A stretch of 64,000 nt of DNA, from positions 1,550,001 to 1,614,000 of the forward strand of contig NZ_CP094534.1 of NCBI RefSeq assembly GCF_022811645.1. Reading direction: 5' to 3'. This DNA is from Hymenobacter monticola. GTDB lineage: Bacteria > Bacteroidota > Bacteroidia > Cytophagales > Hymenobacteraceae. The notes beneath the pieces were generated by a model that worked only from the letters and a program-made list of their open reading frames with translations, made no database searches and had not been told where the DNA came from. Shown in pieces: positions 10,166 through 17,568 of the stretch. A program made the position numbers and the translations under genes. Every line of letters starts with the position of its first letter. Positions within the stretch are counted from its first letter, which is position 1.

Positions 10166-10251
10166 CGCTTGGTGCTTGGTTGTTGGTGCTTGGCTATTTC
10201 CAGGATTAACTACCAACAATGAGCCAAGCACCAACAACCAAACACCAAGCA
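10166..10251. repeat. Intergenic inverted repeat, G/T-arm type, reaching into the next gene
   Basis: Arms of 29 bp (10166-10194 and 10223-10251) pair with two G-T-tolerable mismatches. The second arm lies inside the coding region of the ABC ATPase, whose ATG at 10219 is at its edge. Confidence 0.85.
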
Positions 10252-10968
10252 CTCCAAATAGAAAATTTGGTTGCGGGCTACCCCGGTAGGGTGTTGGTCC
10301 GCAACCTTTTTTTGTGCCTGCCGGGGCCAGCCTTTGTAGCGGTGGTGGGTCATAATGGCAGCGGCAAAACCACGCTGTTTCGGGTGCTTACTGGCCAGCT
10401 GCCCTACCAAGGCAGCGTGCAGTTGCTGGGGCAGGAAGTGCGCGGCCTGCAGCGGGCCGCCTCGGCAGGCTTGCTGGGCTACCTGCCTCAGCGCGGCAGC
10501 ATCGACTTTGCCATTTCCGTGCGTGAGCTGGTGGTGATGGGCCGCTACCGCCACCACGGCCTGCTCAGCGCGTATGCCCCAGCAGATTATGCGCTGGCCG
10601 ATGTGGCCCTGGCCCGCGTGGGCATGGCGCACCTGGCCGGGCGCGACTTCACCCAGCTATCGGGCGGCGAGCAGCAGCTGGTGTGGCTGGCGCAGCTCAG
10701 CCTTCAGGATGCGCAGGTGTACCTGCTCGACGAGCCCACCCAGCAGCTCGACGTGTACTACCGCCGCCAGGTGTTCAGCCTGTTGCACGGCTGGGCCAGC
10801 ACGCAGGGCAAAACGGTGCTCTGCAGCACGCACGACCTCGACAACCTGTCTGATTTGACCGGTTTCTTGCTGAACCTGTCAGAACCGCAGCCGCAGCTAC
10901 GGCCCATCAACGCGGCTTCTGTGCAGGAAGCCCGCCACTGGCTGGAACAAGCGCCCATTTTGCGCTGA
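10219..10968 (+). CDS. ABC transporter ATP-binding protein, iron-siderophore/cobalamin (FecE/BtuD) type
   Basis: A 249-residue cytosolic ATPase: Walker A GHNGSGKT (44-51), Q-loop in GYLPQRGSIDF, signature LSGGEQQL, Walker B VYLLDEPT and the CSTHDLDNL H-loop. The FecE-like sub-type is suggested by the LPQRGSIDFAISVRELVVMG segment. No permease or binding protein lies next to it, so it is an orphan subunit. The first 11 or so residues (SQAPTTKHQAL) are encoded by the arm of an intergenic repeat and are not family sequence, so the start is uncertain; the conserved part begins LQIENLVAGYPG. Confidence 0.88.
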   Translation: MSQAPTTKHQALQIENLVAGYPGRVLVRNLFLCLPGPAFVAVVGHNGSGKTTLFRVLTGQLPYQGSVQLLGQEVRGLQRAASAGLLGYLPQRGSIDFAISVRELVVMGRYRHHGLLSAYAPADYALADVALARVGMAHLAGRDFTQLSGGEQQLVWLAQLSLQDAQVYLLDEPTQQLDVYYRRQVFSLLHGWASTQGKTVLCSTHDLDNLSDLTGFLLNLSEPQPQLRPINAASVQEARHWLEQAPILR

Positions 10969-10995
10969 ATGAGCTGCGGAAGAATCCGGGCACAC

Positions 10996-12192
10996 TTAGG
11001 CGCGCCGGCCCGGCCGCCCGCGCAGCACGTGCGCAATGGAACGCATGAATGGCCCCGGCGACACCGAATTCATGATGCGGAAATTGTCGGCCCACGAAGT
11101 CGTCTCGTCCAGAAAGCGGAAAATGCGCTCCACGGGGTTGCGCTCGAACAACTGCCGGAAAATGTCGCGCGTGCTCTCGCCGCGCCGCTTCATAATATCG
11201 AGCAGTAAGGTGTCGAACAGCTTAAATTGCCATTTATCGCCGGTGGCATCCACCGGCGGGTGGCCGGTGCCGGCCAGCGCCGCCACCAGCCGCGCCGAGT
11301 GCTGCTGAATGCGTTTAAAGGCATAGCCGGTGCTGGGCTTGGCGCGCCCGCCGCGCGTGCCGAGGTTGATAATGTGCGGCCCGTGGCGGGCCGGTAGCGG
11401 GTGGTCCGTCATCGGGATGGCACCGACTTCCTCGGCGGTTATGCGGTAGGCTTTTAGGCCCAGCGTATTGGTCAGATAGTCTCGAATGGCGGCCTCGTAT
11501 TCCGTTTTCAGCAGCACGTTTTCGGAGAACAGGGTGTACTCCACCAGTGCTTTGCGGGCCGTGTAGGGCAGCACGTAGATGAACCGTGCCTCGTGTTGCT
11601 GCTCGCCGCGGAAGTCCATGAACTCCATTGTCGTCGGGTTGAACACATCCGCATCGGTTTCCACTTCCCACCCCACAAAGTGCTGCAGCAGGTAGCGGTG
11701 CTTTTCCGGCTGCCGGAGCTTCGCCAGGTCGGGCGGCCGGCTATCAAAGCCGTAGCGGGCCGTGAACGCTCCGGTGGCCGTAGTGGCCCGGACGCCGCTA
11801 GCCGTATTCTCCAGCGCCGTCACGTGGCCCTGCTCGAAACGGAACTGCGGATTATCGGCCAGCGCGCGCCGCACGAAACGGTAGTAGTCCAGCCCGTTGA
11901 TGGTCTTGTAGCGGTAGCGCCCCAGGTCAATAATCTTGTCAAAGCCGGGACTGCGGAAGGCAATCTGGCTCCACTCATGTGCTACGACACCGTCAAAAAC
12001 CGTGGGCACATCGGTCCAGAACGACCAGGTGCGGTCATTTTGGTCTTTGGCTTCGGGTTCGATGAGCAATACTTTTTTTGTGGCCAAGCGTGGCTCCTGC
12101 GCCATGTGAAACGCCAGACTCAGGCCCGCTGCGCCGCCGCCCACAATGAGGTAGTCAAAATCAGAATCAGAAGCGAGGGGAGGAGCAGGCAT
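10996..12192 (-). CDS. crtY: Lycopene beta-cyclase
   Basis: A 398-residue FAD-dependent enzyme cyclising the ends of lycopene in carotenoid synthesis. The N-terminal dinucleotide-binding motif is DYLIVGGGAAGLSLAF (glycines 18-23); the family marker DRTWSFW follows near residue 55, and IPMTDHPLP and the GTRGGRAKPSTGYAF segment lie in the C-terminal half. The start at 12192 (MPAPPL) is preferred; a longer reading to 12267 would run through a terminator hairpin. No other carotenoid gene is adjacent. The gene supports a pigmented organism. Confidence 0.93.
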   Translation of the reverse strand: MPAPPLASDSDFDYLIVGGGAAGLSLAFHMAQEPRLATKKVLLIEPEAKDQNDRTWSFWTDVPTVFDGVVAHEWSQIAFRSPGFDKIIDLGRYRYKTINGLDYYRFVRRALADNPQFRFEQGHVTALENTASGVRATTATGAFTARYGFDSRPPDLAKLRQPEKHRYLLQHFVGWEVETDADVFNPTTMEFMDFRGEQQHEARFIYVLPYTARKALVEYTLFSENVLLKTEYEAAIRDYLTNTLGLKAYRITAEEVGAIPMTDHPLPARHGPHIINLGTRGGRAKPSTGYAFKRIQQHSARLVAALAGTGHPPVDATGDKWQFKLFDTLLLDIMKRRGESTRDIFRQLFERNPVERIFRFLDETTSWADNFRIMNSVSPGPFMRSIAHVLRGRPGRRA

Positions 12193-12225
12193 TGTGAAAG
12201 GGCAACGGAAGCGGCGCAAGCTACC

Positions 12226-12259
12226 GACAAAAAAAGCCGCTCCCGAAGAAACGGCTTTT
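12226..12259 (-). terminator. Rho-independent terminator for the LOG-family gene
   Basis: Arms 12232-12239 and 12252-12259 (eight bases) pair; on the minus strand the second arm is followed by a run of T. It lies between the end of the LOG gene (12338) and the start of crtY (12192). Confidence 0.65.
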
Positions 12260-12337
12260 GCTGTCAATGGTTTCGAAGCGGAAGGCTGTTGCCTACAAAA
12301 CCCGTGGAATTCGGGAGAAATCCGACAAATCTGTGGT

Positions 12338-13207
12338 CTAGAAATTCGGCGACAGCAGGTACTTGTGGTAGAAGTCGTCGATGATTTTCACGGCTTCGCT
12401 GGCGTCGTCCACAATCTGCACCAGGTTCAGGTCCTCGGGCGAGATGTTGTGCTCTTCGTGCAGCATCACGTCCTTAATCCACTGAAACAGGCCGTTCCAG
12501 TAGGCCGAGCCCACCAGCACGATGGGGAAGCGGCTGATTTTCTTGGTTTGAATCAGCGTCATGGCTTCAAATAGCTCGTCGAGCGTGCCAAAGCCGCCGG
12601 GCATGCCCACGAAGGCCTGCGCGTACTTCACAAACATCACCTTGCGCACGAAGAAGTAGTCGAAGTCGATGCACTTGTCCTGGTCGATGTAGATGTTGTG
12701 CGTTTGCTCAAAAGGCAGCTCAATGTTGAGGCCCACCGACTTGCCGCCTTCGGCGCGGGCGCCCTTGTTGCCGGCTTCCATGATGCCGGGGCCGCCGCCC
12801 GTGATGACGCCGTAGCCGTGGCGCACCAGCTTGGCCGCGATTTCCTCGGCCATTTGGTAGTAAGGATTCTCGGGCTTGGTGCGAGCCGAGCCGAAGATGC
12901 TTACGCACGGGCCGATTTTGGACATCTTCTCGAAGCCCTCCACAAACTCGGCCATCACCTTGAAAATCTGCCAGCTGTCGGCAATTTTAATCTCGTTCCA
13001 GTCCTTGTCGACGAAGGCTTTGCGCAGGCGTTGCTCGTCTTCCAGGGCCATGGCGCTTTCGCCGTTGGCACTCTGGCGCATTTCCGTGATGGAAGTTAGC
13101 TTGTCGTCGTTGACGTTGGGTTGCTTGATGGTTTTGCCGCTGCCGGCGTTCAGCATGTCGTCAGCAATTTTGGTTTTGCTGGTTTTGGGTTTTTTCAGAG
13201 TAGACAT
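12338..13207 (-). CDS. LOG-family / TIGR00730 Rossmann-fold nucleotide hydrolase
   Basis: A 289-residue protein with the lysine-decarboxylase-like Rossmann fold now known mainly for nucleoside 5'-monophosphate phosphoribohydrolases. The paired motifs GGGPGIMEAGNKGA and MPGGFGTLDELFE are both intact, giving the phosphate-binding and catalytic Glu sites. The first 60 residues are a charged, Lys-rich extension typical of the Bacteroidota form. The start at 13207 (MSTLKKPKTSKTK) is preferred over an upstream reading that would cross the hairpin at 13241-13260. It is cytosolic; substrate (cytokinin-like or ordinary purine/pyrimidine nucleotides) not decidable. Confidence 0.9.
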   Translation of the reverse strand: MSTLKKPKTSKTKIADDMLNAGSGKTIKQPNVNDDKLTSITEMRQSANGESAMALEDEQRLRKAFVDKDWNEIKIADSWQIFKVMAEFVEGFEKMSKIGPCVSIFGSARTKPENPYYQMAEEIAAKLVRHGYGVITGGGPGIMEAGNKGARAEGGKSVGLNIELPFEQTHNIYIDQDKCIDFDYFFVRKVMFVKYAQAFVGMPGGFGTLDELFEAMTLIQTKKISRFPIVLVGSAYWNGLFQWIKDVMLHEEHNISPEDLNLVQIVDDASEAVKIIDDFYHKYLLSPNF

Positions 13208-13232
13208 ATTGTCGAGGTGGGAATTCCTACAA

Positions 13233-13260
13233 AAACAAAATCGCCCCGGAAGCGGGGCGA
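13233..13260 (-). terminator. Terminator-like hairpin in front of the LOG gene
   Basis: Arms 13241-13247 and 13254-13260 pair; on the minus strand a T-rich run follows. A TACTTTTG element (13270-13263, minus) lies just before it, so the hairpin could be either the end of the upstream transcript or an attenuator at the very start of the LOG mRNA. Confidence 0.5.
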
Positions 13261-13323
13261 CCAAAAGTAGGGCGTCAAAGTTATCAAATTGTTAGCAAAT
13301 AAAAATGCTACCGTTGGGGCGGT

Positions 13324-13423
13324 GACAATTGTCTGTCATCCTGAGCAGAGCGAAGGACCTTCTCACGACATAACGATTTATGCGAACGTGGGAATGTCCT
13401 TCGCCACACTCAGGGCGACAGGT
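13324..13423. repeat. REP-like inverted repeat (TCATCCTGAGC type), degenerate
   Basis: The first arm begins at about 13326 with TCATCCTGAGC and GCGAAGGACCTTCTCACG; the second (to about 13423) is an imperfect reverse complement. It lies between two minus-strand genes. Better-preserved copies are at 21651-21764 and 55535-55647. Confidence 0.75.
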
Positions 13424-13442
13424 GATTACAAATGACAAAAAC

Positions 13443-14672
13443 TTATACCAGCTGCCGCAGCGCCATCTCAAACGAGCGCTGCGCAATGCCGGTAGGCGCC
13501 GCATTCTCGGCGTGCGTGCGCTCCAGGGCGGCCCCGATGATGCGCGAGGTATCGGCGAAAATGGCTTGGTCGGTGATTTCGGCGCCGGTTTCCATCAGGT
13601 AGGCAAACACGCGGGCCATGCCGCAGTTGGCAATGAAATCGGGCACCACGGCCGTGCGCTCGTCGGCGAACAGGCCGGTGGGGCCGAAGAAGATTTCGGG
13701 GTCAGCAAACGGCACGTTGGCGCCGCAGCTAATCACCTTGAGGCCCCCGGCTACCAGTTGCTCCACCTGCCCGCGCGTTACCAAGCGCGACGCAGCGGCC
13801 GGAATAAAGATGTCGGCCCCAACCGACCAGATTTTCTCGTTGATTTCGGCAAACGGCAGCAACTGGTCGGCCGTGAGGGCGTTGCCCTGGCGGGCCAGCA
13901 GCAGCGCCCGGATTTCTTCCAGGCCCAATCCCTCGGCGCTCAGCAAGCCGCCGGCCCGGTCGATGATGCCCACGATGCGCACGCCCTGCCCGGCCAGGTA
14001 GTAGGCCGCCGCCGCGCCCACGTTGCCCCAGCCCTGGATGATGGCGCGCTGCCCGCGCAAGTCGGTGCCGGGCCAAAGGCGGTAGTAGTGGCGCACGGCC
14101 TCGGCCACGCCGTAGCCGGTGATGAGGTCGGCCACGGTGTATTTGCGGGCCAGGTCGGGCGAAAAAGCCGCGTCTTCCACCACTTTGATGACGCCCTGGC
14201 GAAGCTGGCCCAGCTTCTGGATTTTTTGGGGTTCGGTGGCGCGGTAATGCCCGTTCACCACGCCCTCCTGCGGATGCCAAAGACCGTATTCCTCAGTAAT
14301 AGGAATAACCTCATGTATCTCGTCTACGTTAAGGTCCCCACCAGTGCCGTAATAGTTTTTCAGCAGTGGGAACACGGCCCGGTACCAGCGTTCGAGTACG
14401 CCGCGCTTGCGCGGGTCCTGCGGGTCAAAATTGATACCCGATTTTGCCCCACCGATTGCCGGCCCTGATACCGTGAACTTGACCTCCATCGTTTTTGCCA
14501 GGCTTTCCACCTCGCGCTTGTCGAGGCCCTTGCGCATGCGCGTGCCGCCGCCGGCGGCCCCGCCGCGCAAGGAATTGATGACGACCCAACCCTCGGCTTC
14601 GGTTTCAGCGTCTTGCCACTCGAAGACGATTTCGGGGCGCTTGTTTTCAAATTTTGTGAGTAAGTCAAGCAT
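13443..14672 (-). CDS. Glu/Leu/Phe/Val dehydrogenase family protein (glutamate dehydrogenase-like)
   Basis: A 409-residue NAD(P)-dependent amino-acid dehydrogenase. The N-terminal dimerisation domain has GGAKSGINFDP with the catalytic Lys, preceded by SLRGGAAGGGTRMRKG; the Rossmann domain has GWGNVGAAAAYYL, then VGIIDRAGG. It interconverts an amino acid and its 2-oxo acid with ammonia. The substrate is not fixed by what I can see: the sequence is further from classical hexameric GDH than the leucine dehydrogenase at 20472 is from its own family. A REP-like repeat follows it. Having two members of this family 6 kb apart is noteworthy. Confidence 0.85.
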   Translation of the reverse strand: MLDLLTKFENKRPEIVFEWQDAETEAEGWVVINSLRGGAAGGGTRMRKGLDKREVESLAKTMEVKFTVSGPAIGGAKSGINFDPQDPRKRGVLERWYRAVFPLLKNYYGTGGDLNVDEIHEVIPITEEYGLWHPQEGVVNGHYRATEPQKIQKLGQLRQGVIKVVEDAAFSPDLARKYTVADLITGYGVAEAVRHYYRLWPGTDLRGQRAIIQGWGNVGAAAAYYLAGQGVRIVGIIDRAGGLLSAEGLGLEEIRALLLARQGNALTADQLLPFAEINEKIWSVGADIFIPAAASRLVTRGQVEQLVAGGLKVISCGANVPFADPEIFFGPTGLFADERTAVVPDFIANCGMARVFAYLMETGAEITDQAIFADTSRIIGAALERTHAENAAPTGIAQRSFEMALRQLV

Positions 14673-14779
14673 CGATTGAGGTCAAAAAAGCATCTTTCAA
14701 AACACAGCTGTAAAGGTATGGGCCAATTGCTGCCCCCGCCGAGGATTCGAATTGCATTCCGAATAGAATAAAACCTTCG

Positions 14780-14793
14780 AATACTTAAGTATT
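14780..14793. promoter_or_regulatory. Perfect 14-bp palindrome, candidate operator
   Basis: AATACTTAAGTATT is a perfect palindrome in an AT-rich stretch 122 bp upstream of the ArsR-like gene at 14915 and 107 bp upstream of the dehydrogenase at 14672. Its place between divergent genes suits an ArsR-family operator. This is inference only. Confidence 0.35.
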
Positions 14794-14914
14794 ATAGTGG
14801 GAAATAAAGCGGTTTTCCCCTCTTTTGCGTAGTGGTGTCGGAACTACCTCGATAACACGACTGTATTTCAGTTATCCTACTCTTCCATTTTCCCGTTCAC
14901 TTTTTATCGACTTC

Positions 14915-15235
14915 ATGAAACCATTGCATTCGCGTGTTGAAGCGCAACAGTTGGACCGTGCCGCGGCTATGCTCAAGGTTCTCTCGCATCCCAAACGACT
15001 GGCTATAGTTGACCTGCTGGGCAAAACCAAGGGCAAGGACAGCCAAATGTCGGTTACCGATATCTACCAAGCCCTCGACCTGCCGCAGGCCATTGCCTCG
15101 CAGCACCTCATCACCCTCAAAGACCGGGGCGTGCTGAAATCAAGCAAGGTGGGCACCAAAATTTATTACTCCCTGGCAGTGCCGCAGCTGCTCAAAGTAA
15201 TTGACACCCTGGAAGATTATTCGGGCCGATTGTAA
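14915..15235 (+). CDS. ArsR/SmtB-type winged-helix transcriptional regulator
   Basis: A 106-residue DNA-binding protein: a leading helix, then LKVLSHPKRLAIVDLLG, the recognition region DIYQALDLPQAIASQHLITLKDRGVL, and the beta-wing SSKVGTKIYYSLAVP. Cys pairs typical of metal sensors (such as ELCVCDL) are absent, so it is probably not a classical metal-responsive ArsR. The ATG at 14915 is chosen because the upstream in-frame extension has no family sequence. It is divergent from the GDH-like gene, which is the obvious possible target, and is followed by a terminator. Confidence 0.87.
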   Translation: MKPLHSRVEAQQLDRAAAMLKVLSHPKRLAIVDLLGKTKGKDSQMSVTDIYQALDLPQAIASQHLITLKDRGVLKSSKVGTKIYYSLAVPQLLKVIDTLEDYSGRL

Positions 15236-15259
15236 CTCAAAAGAGCAAGTTTGTATAGG

Positions 15260-15289
15260 AGGCTGTTTCGGAAGAAGCAGCCTTTTTTA
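15260..15289 (+). terminator. Rho-independent terminator
   Basis: Ten-base arms 15260-15269 and 15274-15283 pair with one G-T, with a GGAA loop and six T after. It sits between the ArsR-like gene (+) and the end of coaE (-). Confidence 0.8.
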
Positions 15290-15892
15290 TGCCCCCGCCG
15301 GCTGGCTGAACGCCGCATGCAGGGCCAGCACCTGTGGCAGCAGCGGCTGTGCGTCGTCGTTGGTTAGCACATGGTCGGCCCGCTGCATTTTCTCTTCCTC
15401 GCTCATTTGCTTGGCCATGATGGCCCGCACCTCGGCCAGGGAGCGGTGCGGGTCGCGCCGAAGCACGCGCGCCTCCCGCACGGCCAGCGGCGCATACACC
15501 ATGATGACGCGGTCAAGCTGCTTGTAGGAGCCGGCTTCGAAGAGCAGGGCGGCCTCCTTGAGCACGTAGGCGTGGCCGGCGGCGGCCTGGGCGGCGGCCC
15601 ACTGCTCAAAGTCGGTGCCCACGTGCGGGTGTACCAGCCCGTTGAGCTGGGCCAGCAGCGCCGGGTTGTTGAACACCGTACCGGCCAGCGCCGGGCGGTT
15701 GAGCCGGCCGGCGGCATCGTAAGTGTCGGGGCCGAAGGCGGCGCTGAGCTGTTGGCGCAGTTCGGCGCCGTTCTCCATCAGCCAGCGGGCGCGCGAGTCG
15801 GCGTCATAGGTAGGCACGCCGAGGGCCTGAAATAAGCGGCTGGCAATGCTCTTGCCCGAGCCGATGCCGCCGGTGATGCCAATGCGCAACAT
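15287..15892 (-). CDS. coaE: Dephospho-CoA kinase
   Basis: A 201-residue P-loop kinase for the last step of coenzyme A synthesis (phosphorylation of the 3'-OH of dephospho-CoA). The N-terminus MLRIGITGGIGSGKS carries the Walker A loop (residues 8-15); the lid and CoA-binding parts (PTYDADSRARWLMEN; VLKEAALLFEAGSYKQLD; RDPHRSLAEVRAIMAKQMSEEEK) are typical. Length is normal. It is the last gene of a minus-strand run and begins 2 bp after the YbbR-like gene ends, so the two are almost certainly co-transcribed. Confidence 0.96.
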   Translation of the reverse strand: MLRIGITGGIGSGKSIASRLFQALGVPTYDADSRARWLMENGAELRQQLSAAFGPDTYDAAGRLNRPALAGTVFNNPALLAQLNGLVHPHVGTDFEQWAAAQAAAGHAYVLKEAALLFEAGSYKQLDRVIMVYAPLAVREARVLRRDPHRSLAEVRAIMAKQMSEEEKMQRADHVLTNDDAQPLLPQVLALHAAFSQPAGA

Positions 15893-15894
15893 AG

Positions 15895-16611
15895 TCAGGG
15901 TTTGGGGGCTTTGGGGGCACGCGGCTGGGCCGAAGCGGACGGTTGGATGACGCGCACGCTGGAGACGGACGGCCGCACCTGCGCGGGAGCAACAAGCGCC
16001 ACTTCCGTACCGTCGGTATCGGGCGTGCCCGGCGGCAGGGCGACGGGGTAAGGGCTGGGCAGCGCGTTAATCAAAGTGGCTGGCCCGCGAAATGCCGCGA
16101 CGGCTGGAGTCAGGTGCGCGGCTTTTTCCTGGGCAGAATCCGAAACCAACACCAGGGGCAGGCGGCGCGTGGCGTAGCGGTCGAAGGTGAGGCGCAGGGT
16201 GTCGCCGGCCCATTCGTTCACCTGCACGCCTTCCAGGGCGATTTGCAGGCCACGGCGCCAGGCCTCGGGCGGTAGGTAGCGGGTGCCGGGCAAGGGCACG
16301 GGGCGCAGGTCGGCCGGGTGGGTGCCCCAGCCCATGTTGGCCCGCAGCAAGCGCCAGCCCTGGCCCGTGACCGTGACCGGCAACGCCGTCGGCAGCGGCC
16401 GTAGCGGTACGTAGCGGGCCGAGTCGTAGTGCCAGGCCAGCGGGCAGCTCACGCGGGTGGTGTAGGTCTTGTTCAGGGCATTCATCTGCCAGAACAGGCC
16501 GGCGGCCAACAAACAGGCCGTCACGGCGCGGTAAAAGCTGGGCTCCTGCCCCGCGAAGGGCCGCACAAACCAGCGCACGAGCCGGCTGGCCCGGGTGAGG
16601 GGCCCGGCCAT
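15895..16611 (-). CDS. YbbR-like domain membrane protein
   Basis: A 238-residue protein with one N-terminal membrane segment (about residues 28-44, AVTACLLAAGLFWQMNAL) and an extracytoplasmic beta-rich domain of YbbR type, ending in a Pro/Ala-rich tail (QPRAPKAPKP). The identification rests on position: in Bacteroidota a YbbR-like gene regularly lies between yajC and coaE, as here. The role is unknown; in Firmicutes a related protein (CdaR) controls diadenylate cyclase. It is packed tightly against yajC (2 bp) and coaE (2 bp). Confidence 0.75.
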   Translation of the reverse strand: MAGPLTRASRLVRWFVRPFAGQEPSFYRAVTACLLAAGLFWQMNALNKTYTTRVSCPLAWHYDSARYVPLRPLPTALPVTVTGQGWRLLRANMGWGTHPADLRPVPLPGTRYLPPEAWRRGLQIALEGVQVNEWAGDTLRLTFDRYATRRLPLVLVSDSAQEKAAHLTPAVAAFRGPATLINALPSPYPVALPPGTPDTDGTEVALVAPAQVRPSVSSVRVIQPSASAQPRAPKAPKP

Positions 16612-16613
16612 GG

Positions 16614-16946
16614 CTAGCTAGCGGCAGGAGTTTCGGTGGCCGCAGCGGTGGCTTTGCTACCCACCTCACGGGCAATGGCCGAACGGTCGAAGCGCAGCTT
16701 CACGCCGCGGTCTACCTCCACCACCACGGTTTCATCAGTCAGGTCGACCACCAAGCCGTGCAGGCCGCCGATGGTGACAACGCGTGAGCCCTTTGCCAGC
16801 GACTGGCGGAAGGCTTTGGCGTCGGCCGTGCGCTTCTGCTGGGGCCGAATCATAAAGAAGTAAAACACCAAGCCAATGGCAATGGGAATGATGAGCTGGG
16901 TAACGTCCATTCCAGTGGCGGCTTGCAAGAGCAAAGTCAACAGCAT
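16614..16946 (-). CDS. yajC: Preprotein translocase accessory subunit YajC
   Basis: A 110-residue protein with a single N-terminal membrane segment (about 13-32, TQLIIPIAIGLVFYFFMI) followed by the family signature RPQQKRTADAKAFRQSL and the small beta domain GSRVVTIGGLHGLVVDL. It forms part of the SecDF-YajC complex associated with the Sec translocon. The Ala/Thr-rich tail is not conserved. It lies 24 bp after the DUF1573 gene in a minus-strand operon. Confidence 0.95.
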   Translation of the reverse strand: MLLTLLLQAATGMDVTQLIIPIAIGLVFYFFMIRPQQKRTADAKAFRQSLAKGSRVVTIGGLHGLVVDLTDETVVVEVDRGVKLRFDRSAIAREVGSKATAAATETPAAS

Positions 16947-16970
16947 GATGCTAAAATAAATAGATGCGGA

Positions 16971-17477
16971 TTAAAGTGGCTTTTTGTCGCCGGCCGTCAG
17001 CACGTTGCCTTTGATGAATATGGTGGTGATGGTGGGCTGGGTGTTGGCCCGTACCGCCACCTGCTTGCCGATGATGCCTTGTTTGCCGCGGCTGTCAAAC
17101 TGTACCTCAATCTTGCCCTCGGCGCCGGGGGCAATGGGCTCTTTGGTCCAGCTGGGCGTGGTGCAGCCACAGGAAGCAGTGGCGTCCTCTATCAGCAGCG
17201 GCGACTTGCCGGTGTTGGTGAAGGTGAACGTATGATTGACCTTGCTATCGGGTTGAATGTCACCGAAGTCAAACTCAGGCTCGGCAAATTTCATCACCGG
17301 CGCATTGGGGTTGACGGCCTCGCTTTCATTTACCACATTGGGGTTGTCGATGGTGGGGTTGGCAGCGTCGGAAGTCACGTTGGCGGCCGCGTTCATGCCT
17401 TCGGTACCGGCCTCTGTTTTGTCGCGGTTGCAGGCGCCCAGCAGAAGCGTGGCCGCCAGGAGAATCTGGTATTTCAT
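16971..17477 (-). CDS. DUF1573 domain lipoprotein
   Basis: A 168-residue lipoprotein: signal MKYQILLAATLLLGAC with lipobox LGAC (13-16) and lipid anchor Cys16, an acidic Asn/Ala/Thr-rich spacer, then the DUF1573 Ig-like fold (EPEFDFGDIQPDSKVNHTFTFTNTG, then ATASCGCTTPSW). The SCGCT motif near residue 110 is the family hallmark. The domain is found in Bacteroidota envelope proteins, exact role unknown. It is the first gene of a tight DUF1573-yajC-YbbR-coaE group. Confidence 0.93.
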   Translation of the reverse strand: MKYQILLAATLLLGACNRDKTEAGTEGMNAAANVTSDAANPTIDNPNVVNESEAVNPNAPVMKFAEPEFDFGDIQPDSKVNHTFTFTNTGKSPLLIEDATASCGCTTPSWTKEPIAPGAEGKIEVQFDSRGKQGIIGKQVAVRANTQPTITTIFIKGNVLTAGDKKPL

Positions 17478-17490
17478 AGGATGTAACTGA

Positions 17491-17558
17491 TAATCGGTAT
17501 TGGGTAGTCAGTAGTCAGACAAGAGTTTATCCGATTACTGACTACTCAATACCGATTA
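17491..17558. repeat. Intergenic inverted repeat, G/T-arm type
   Basis: Arms about 17491-17518 and 17532-17558 pair with two or three mismatches. It lies between isocitrate dehydrogenase and DUF1573, both minus strand. Confidence 0.8.
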
Positions 17559-17568
17559 CTTTAAAAAA

